Shown one piece after another: positions 57,536 to 64,000 of a stretch of DNA of 64,000 nt. How positions within the stretch are numbered: the stretch's first letter is position 1; the number at the start of each line of letters is the position of its first letter. The stretch comes from Hypericum androsaemum (Eukaryota; Streptophyta; Magnoliopsida; Malpighiales; Hypericaceae). The translations under genes and the position numbers were made by a program. Under the pieces are notes generated by a model. That model did no database searches. It saw nothing but the letters and a program-made list of their open reading frames with translations, and was not told the DNA's origin. The stretch covers positions 23,432,366 to 23,496,365 of the forward strand of contig OZ023181.1 in the NCBI GenBank assembly GCA_963995505.1. The letters are read 5' to 3'.

Positions 57536-60500
57536 ATGGGTCTGAAGGGTCACCAGCAGCACTTGGTGACTGTGAGAATTGGCGAGCAGCAGAAGGAGCA
57601 GCCAACTGGACGGAGAGGTTATTCTTTTATACAGGCTCACAGGAGGTGGCTTCACAAGTTGTTCGTGCTCTTCTTGGCGTTGCTCACTTATGGCTGCCTG
57701 GTGATTTATGACAATAAGGACTCTGAGATTAAAGAGTATAAGAAGGAGTTGCTTGGAAATATGTGTGACCAGAGGGCTAGAATGCTGCAAGATCGCTTCA
57801 TTGTTAGTGTTAACCATGTCCATGCTCTTGCTGTCCTTGTCTCTACTTTCCATTACTTCAGACACCCTTCAGCCATTGACCAGGTAGGTCTTTCCTCTCT
57901 TTACCTCTTTCTTTCTGGAATAGTTTTCTGTTTTGGGCAACTTTTTCTTGTTTTGTTGTTGCTCTGGTTTAAGTAGTCCCTAATGGGTAATTGAGGGAAA
58001 CATATCTTGTTTGGTAGTTGTTGCTGATTTGAGCTTTGAAAGGAAGTGAAGTTGAATTTAGTTTTGATGATGGTTTCTTGAGCTAGTGTATCTTGAATTT
58101 GATAACCGATTTGTAGGAAACTTTTGCTGATTACACTGCAAGGACGGCTTTCGAGCGACCGTTGTTAAATGGAGTAGCGTACGCACAGAGGGTGCTCCAT
58201 TCGGAGAGGGAGGAGTTTGAGAGGCTACACGGATGGACAGTAAAGACAATGGAGAAGGAGCCGTCCCCTATTCGAGACGAGTACGCACCGGTTATTTTTA
58301 TGCAAGAAACAGTCTCCTATCTTGAATCTCTTGACATGATGTCAGGCGAGGTGATTTTCGGATCTCTCAGCATTTTTCAAGTCTGCATTTTCTCGTTCTT
58401 TTTTCCGGCATATGCTGGTGTTGAACTTAAGGTTGGCGGCGGAATGCAGGAAGACAGGGAGAACATACTGAGAGCTAGAGCAACTGGGAAGGCTGTATTG
58501 ACTAGTCCCTTCAGGTTGCTGGGTTCTCATCATCTTGGAGTAGTGTTGACGTTTCCTGTTTACAAGTCTAAGCTTCCTCCAAACCCAACAGTCGCGGAGC
58601 GTATTGAAGCAACCGGTGGGTAAGTTCTTAACATCATGGCTAGCTCACTCTGGGAACTGCAAAGCTTAACAGCTTATTGATATCTTATTTCTCGCCCCAC
58701 TGCCTAGTTCTCGCGCTTAGCATTAGAACTTTACAGTTTAGTTCTTTTTTAGTGTTGTCCATTCTAGATAAAGCTGCATTGCTTATGTTTATATAAAACT
58801 TTCGGGTGCCTTATTCTTGACATGGACGCCTACTTAACGCAGATACCTTGGGGGAGCCTTTGATGTCGAGTCCCTAGTGGAAAATTTACTTGGGCAGCTT
58901 GCTGGGACACAGGCGATATTGGTGAACGTATATGATATAACAAACTCCTCTGACAAATTAATCATGTATGGTAATCAAAATCAAGATGGAGACATGTCTC
59001 TAGTGCACGAAAGCAAACTTGATTTTGGTGATCCGTTCAGGAAGCATACGATGATCTGTTGGTATGTATATAGATTTATCGCCTGTTTTCTCAATCAGCT
59101 GGTTCGTGATTCATCCCGTTGTCAACGGCCTCATGTATTTGTCTGACAAGCAGGTATCATGAGAAGGCACCCACATCTTGGCAAGCTATTACCACTTCTT
59201 TCTTTATCTTTGTCATCTTCTTCCTGCTGGGCTACATTCTATATGGCGCAGCAGTTCATATTGTGAAAGTTGAAGATGATTACCAGGTAATGGAAGGGCT
59301 AAAAGTGCGAGCAGAATCTGCTGATGTTGCCAAGTCACAGGTACTCTTCTAAACATTTCTTCATAGCCTGTTGTCCCGGTTCAGTATACTGGCTGATTGT
59401 AATGTCGTTTGTCTGTACCAGTTTTTAGCTACCGTGTCTCACGAAATCAGGACGCCCATGAATGGCATTCTCGGTATGCTTTTAAACCTTTCCTTTCTCT
59501 ATTTCTGTTCTTCAAATCTTTTTAGAGTTTACCTTTTCTCTCGAGTTGCAGGAATGCTTGCTCTTCTTCTGGATACCAGCTTGAATTCAACGCAACGAGA
59601 TTTTGCTCAAACAGCTCAGGCCTGTGGCAAAGCCCTGATCACTTTGATAAATGAGGTGCTGGACAGAGCAAAAATTGAAGCTGGCAAGTTGGAGCTGGAA
59701 GTCGTCCCATTTGACCTGCGTTCTGTATTAGATGACGTACTCTGTTTATTTTCTGAGAAGACCAGACATAAAGGCGTAGAGGTGAGAGCTTGTACTCGAC
59801 AAGAAATGAACTCTCATGCTTTTGATATTACTTCTTGGAATTCTTCTTTTCGAGATAGATGAACTGCTGATTAAGTTTCTCCGGTTTGAACTGATATGTA
59901 CCTTTTCCACTCTCTTTTGCTTGGGGCTTTTGGACATCACGTGGTGACGCTGCTGTCATTGGTACTCAACTGAATTATTGCATGGTTTGAACATGTACAG
60001 CTTGCAGTATTTATCTCTGACAATGTTCCGGAACTTCTTCTCGGAGATCCCGGACGATTTAGGCAGATAATTACAAACCTTGTTGGCAACTCTGTTAAGG
60101 TAAACCATTTTCTTCAATTCTACACCTAGAAATAACCATTTTTTGCCAACAATTTTTTAATATCCATGAAGAGAAACTTGAGGTGATACCAACCTTTGCA
60201 GTTCACTGAACGAGGACACGTGTTTGTCAAAGTTCATGTTGATGACACTAGTACAACTGTCAAAAATCTGAAAGCTGATACATGTGCAAACGGAGGATCT
60301 GGTGAAAATGAGCCAATGCCTGTTGCTCATCAGATCAAAACCTTGAGTGGTTGCGAGGTAGCCGATGATCGGAATAGCTGGGACGCTTTTAAGCACTTGA
60401 TTGCCAAGGAGGAATTCCGATTTGATGCGTCATTGGACATGAATGGCACCAATGAAGCCTCCGATAGTGTCACTTTGATGGTCTCAGTGGAGGATACTGG

Positions 60501-61998
60501 AACTGGGATTCCGCTACATGCACAAGGCCGTGTTTTCATGCCTTTTGTGCAGGCAGACAGTTCAACATCGAGACACTACGGGGGCACAGGCATTGGCTTG
60601 AGCATTACAAAGTCTCTGGTGGAGCGTATGGGTGGCCGTATACACTTCATCAGCCGACCCCATGTTGGAAGTACATTTTCGTTTTATGTTGTCTTTAACA
60701 GGTGCCAAAAAAGTGCGGTCAAGAGCAATGAAAAGCGCAACACCGAAGAATTGCCTTCTTACTTCAGAGGATTGAAGGCAGTGGTAATTGATGCGAAACC
60801 GGTGAGAGCTGCAGTAACCATGTATCATTTGAAGAGACTCGGTATTATAGTTGATGTCGCATGTAGTGCCAAAATGGTGGCTGGTTTGTGTGGGAAGAAC
60901 GGTTCATCAACGCCCGGGTAAGCGTTTCTGCATAACTTCTTATACATAGTTATATTTTGTTTGTTTCAGCTTGAATTTTGATATGTACATGTTGCGTTCC
61001 TTTTGAAGACGGTGAATGCTGGGGCTGGTATTCGAGTTATGGAATTCTACGAACCCGCCAGCCTCAAGGCATTTTGCTTTTGAAAGTAACTGGAGTTGCC
61101 TAATTGATGGGTGGTTATTGTGACTGTTGAACTGACTTGTTCAACTTGCAGGAACAAAATACCGCCAGATGTTGTCCTAGTTGAGAAAGATTCATGGCTT
61201 CTCGGGGAAGACGGTTGTTCGAGCCTGTGGCTTCCAGAGTGGAAGCAAAATGGAAATAACTATAAATTGCCAAAGATGATCCTTCTTGCAACCAACATTT
61301 GCAACTCGGAAGTTGAAAGGGCAAGGTTAGCGGGATTTGCGGACACAGTCATCATGAAACCATTAAGATCTAGCATGATAGCTGCATGTCTTCAGCAAGT
61401 GCTCGGCTTGGGCAAGAAGAGGGCTCCAGCAAAAGATATGCCGAATGGATCCTACCTCCAGAGCTTACTTTGTGGTAAGAAAATTCTGGTGGTTGACGAT
61501 AACAGGGTGAATCGACGAGTTGCGGAAGGTGCACTGAAGAAGTTTGGGGCCAGTGTAGAGTGTGCAGCAAGCGGGAAGGCAGCACTCGAATTGCTCGAAA
61601 TACCGCACAGTTTTGATGCATGCTTCATGGATATTCAGATGCCTGAAATGGACGGGTACGTTCTCATTTGCATCTATGTTCGGCATGTCGAAGATTGTTT
61701 CGCGCGTATGCTTCTGACCCTATGTCTGCTCTCCAGGTTCGAGGCGACTAGTCATATCCGAGAGATGGAGCAAAACGCAAATGAGCGCACGACAACTCAA
61801 GCAATAGGAGACGGAGCTGCTGGAAGGGGAGAATGGCATTTGCCAATACTAGCCATGACGGCCGACGTGATCCACGCGACGTACGAGAAATGCTTGGCGA
61901 GCGGGATGGATGGATACGTATCAAAGCCCTTCGAGGAAGAGAACCTCTACCAGGCGGTGGCCAAGTTCTTCCGGGCGAAACTCACCCCGAGCCCGTAG
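57536..61998 (+). CDS. AHK4: Cytokinin receptor histidine kinase, AHK4/CRE1/WOL type (receptor copy 2, complete)
   Basis: Exons: 57536-57883, 58117-58350, 58450-58619, 58843-59061, 59154-59340, 59422-59473, 59552-59781, 60001-60099, 60202-60917, 61152-61655, 61737-61998; total 1006 codons, close to the usual length (just over 1000). The ATG at 57536 starts MGLKGHQQH. Layout: TM1 about 42-58; CHASE domain about 115-310 (binds cytokinin; LDMMSGEEDRENILRA conserved); TM2 about 336-358; HisKA with SHEIRTP, His393; HATPase with N-box, DTGTG (611-615) and GGTGIG (640-645); a receiver-like domain without a clear phospho-acceptor (about 682-845); and a receiver with DD 867-868, Asp912 and Lys983. It sits in ER and plasma membranes and passes phosphate through AHPs to response regulators. 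Family identity rests on strong motif and intron similarity to AHK4 rather than AHK2/3. Confidence 0.96.
58351..58449 (+). other. Frame-neutral 99-nt intron 2 of receptor copy 2
   Basis: GT...AG intron of 99 nt with no stop in the coding frame, between LDMMSGE and EDRENIL of the CHASE domain. Retention would insert 33 residues including a phenylalanine-rich hydrophobic run. The same intron in copy 1 differs at only about three positions. Confidence 0.75.
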
Positions 61999-62987
61999 CG
62001 CATAGCCGTGCGCTTCCGAGCCAGGCAAGCCGGCATTCGAGAGTTCTTGGGGTCCAAGAGTGTGCCAGCAATTTTCAGTCCTAGGCTGGTATGCATGGTC
62101 CAAGGACCTGTTGACCCACAAGTGTGGTTCTAACCAGTTAACCAAGCTTTGATCTCTTTTGTTTTTCTAATGAACAACCTCCTCAACCCTCCTTTGTATT
62201 GTAAATAGGTGCCTTGCCTAGACTAGATTCCTTTGTATGGAGGAAGCTCAAATTTGTAAATCTAACATTTTGGACTACTTTTTTTTTTCCATTAACAACG
62301 AAAATTGCACTTCTTAGATTGAATCTTATGCATGGAAAAATGAAAACCCATATCTTAACATTCAAGATACACAGTGTATCTTCAAATTCGAGTCGGGTCG
62401 GATCGGGTGATATTTGATGATATTTTTGAAAGGTAGAAACCAATTCTTAAGAGTGTAGCAGTCTATTTGTTTTACCCATAGCAATAAGGTAACGATTAAT
62501 TTTTTTTATTAAAAGCGGTGTACAATTTTTCATATTTCTTTTCCTTCTCTATTATCATGTACATCGAGCAAACCTCGAGCCACGTTCTAGACATCCCGGC
62601 ACGTCTACGTCGTGGTGGGACAAAGATTACCATTATTATTTAGTTTCAAATATTTTTTAAATCAAATATATTGATTCTGAAGTTTAAATTTTGATCACTT
62701 TTTCCACAAAGTTAACACAAATTACTAAAATATCTGAATTATTTTGGGTTTCCATTTATCCAACTGTGTGCCACAGACCGAATTTACTTCTTAATTATAG
62801 TTGGGTGCAACAGAACTTATTAAAATCGGGTCTGGATTCGGGGCGGACAACGTGAGGTCTGATAGTACCATGCTGCACGAATTATAATATATTTTTGAAA
62901 AGAAAATTTAACCATCTACACGAATTACAACTTTGCCTTTTGAAAATCAAGGTGTTGTTGATAATTTTGGTGTGCTGTTTAAATTTT
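61999..62987. other. 3' UTR of receptor copy 2 and intergenic DNA
   Basis: The first 200 bp are of mixed composition, with 'tttgtattgtaaataggt' near 62193 as a possible polyadenylation region. From about 62250 the DNA is AT-rich. No gene is seen. Confidence 0.5.
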
Positions 62988-63590
62988 GGGTTAAAGACAG
63001 TTAGGTACCCTGTATTATAGACAATAGACACTTTACTCCTTATGTTTTTGAAACACCCACAAAATACCCTGTGTTATTTAAAATAATAAAAATATCAAAT
63101 TAAAAATTCCAGGGTTACAATTCCCTAAACCCTAAACCCTAAACCCTAAACCCCCGAACAATTCCAAAATCAGATTATATATTGTATTATTAAGAACGAA
63201 AAGGTTGCAATGAATTAATTTCCTAGTATTGTTGAGCTTCTTATTGGCAGAATGCAATGGATTAATTGACTTGCAAGCTTATATAAATAATGTATTAGAT
63301 TTTAGGCATATTTAAACAACCAGAAAAAACTTTTCAAAAAAATAAACCAGCAAAGGAAGAGGCTGGAGGGAAGAAGTGTGCCGTTCGTGAGAGAGAGGGG
63401 GGGAGATGGGAGGGGAAGGAGGAGAAGAAGATTGAAATTTTGTTTTGTTTTCTTGGAAGGGGTATAATGGACTTTTTAATTTGATACTTTTATGATTTTA
63501 AATAACGCAGGGTATTTTGTGGGTATTTAAAAAACACTGGGGTAAAGTGTCTATTGTCTAAAACACAAGGTACATAACTGTCTTTAACCC
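62988..63590. mobile_element. 603-bp MITE with telomere-like repeat inside
   Basis: The ends are gggttaaagacagttaggta and its near inverse. The two arms share about 110 bp ('aataccctgtgttattt', 'tagacactttactcc'). The 9-bp duplication ttaaatttt flanks it exactly (62979-62987, 63591-63599). The interior has four CCCTAAA units and a purine-rich GAGG tract. No protein is encoded. Confidence 0.88.
63123..63150. repeat. Interstitial telomere-type repeat (CCCTAAA)4
   Basis: Four perfect copies of the Arabidopsis-type telomere heptamer lie inside the MITE. It is too short and too internal to be a chromosome end. Confidence 0.85.
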
Positions 63591-63599
63591 TTAAATTTT

Positions 63600-64000
63600 T
63601 GATATGCCGTTAAGATGATGTGCCGTTGAGATGATGTGTCGTTGGGATGTGCCGTTAGAATAATATGTCGTTAGAGATGATATACCATTGGATGTCCCCG
63701 TTGCCAGAACTCAGCATCACTGAATCCAACCCGATTAAAATCAACCCTTTTGACGATTTAATACTACTTTCTTCGAGCATCGAAATTGCAGAGAAAAATA
63801 CATTATTGATATTGGTTGTATTAATTTTTGTACCATATTCATATTATAGGCCTTTAAACATAATTAATAAAAATTGGTATAAGTGATACGAAGTTTGGAT
63901 TCTCTCAATGAATTGTTTAATTTGAAATTTATGAATGAAAAAAATATTGTAAATTTAAGTTCGTAAATAGGATCCAGCTGGACTATAAACATTGGAGATA
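63600..64000. other. Intergenic DNA, no gene seen
   Basis: A degenerate short repeat of the type 'gatgtgccgttgagat' spans 63604-63690. The remainder is AT-rich. The ORF at 63665-63886 has no recognisable features. Confidence 0.5.

Noticed and set aside
57359..57865. Antisense ORF of 168 codons over exon 1 of receptor copy 2
   Set aside because: It lies opposite a well-supported exon and its leader, with no domain or splice evidence; open antisense frames are common opposite coding DNA.
63123..63150. Chromosome end or telomere fusion point
   Set aside because: Only four units, inside a MITE with its own exact target duplication.

Overview
The window is nuclear DNA from a flowering plant, most likely a eudicot. 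The evidence is AT-rich intergenic DNA, introns with short plant-type GT...AG borders, Ty1/copia retrotransposons primed by initiator-Met tRNA, LINE remnants with plant-type zf-RVT and RNase H segments, many MULE-like foldback elements, and two copies of a cytokinin-receptor histidine kinase of the AHK4/CRE1/WOL type. The species cannot be named from the sequence. No organellar, bacterial, rRNA or convincing tRNA gene is seen.

The large-scale layout is three tandem copies of one ancestral unit of about 18-22 kb, each heavily altered. I name the modules R (AT-rich block), LINE (a 5'-truncated LINE on the minus strand), Y and X (AT-rich spacers), U (DNA upstream of the receptor) and the receptor gene. 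Unit 1 is R 589-2330, LINE 2331-2469 plus 10184-11775, Y/X to about 12880, U to 17447, receptor copy 1 at 17448-20571. Unit 2 is R 21842-23525, LINE 23921-24420, an internal tandem duplication of about 2 kb (24077-27741 and 27742-29709), X to 30740 and U to 39332; its receptor gene is missing. Unit 3 is R 39998-42155, LINE 42156-43294 plus 48394-48485, Y/X to about 51160, U to 57535, receptor copy 2 at 57536-61998.

Receptor copy 2 is complete: 11 exons, 1006 codons, with two membrane segments, a CHASE cytokinin-binding domain, histidine kinase (His393), a degenerate receiver-like domain and a true receiver (Asp912). Receptor copy 1 keeps every splice site and one open reading frame of 623 codons, but it ends right after the kinase ATPase domain. 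It has no receiver, an altered H-box, a 39-residue in-frame deletion and a rearranged promoter. It is either a recent pseudogene or a receiver-less receptor that could act as a modifier of the full one.

Because the units are paralogous, most insertions can be read against an empty site elsewhere in the window. This defines to the base, or nearly so: two copia elements placed in different copies of the same LINE, a LINE-like retroposon nested in that LINE, a SINE candidate, a TRIM, solo LTRs, and a series of long-TIR foldback elements, several with 8-10 bp target duplications and GC-rich interiors that look like captured host exons (one is a G-patch protein fragment).
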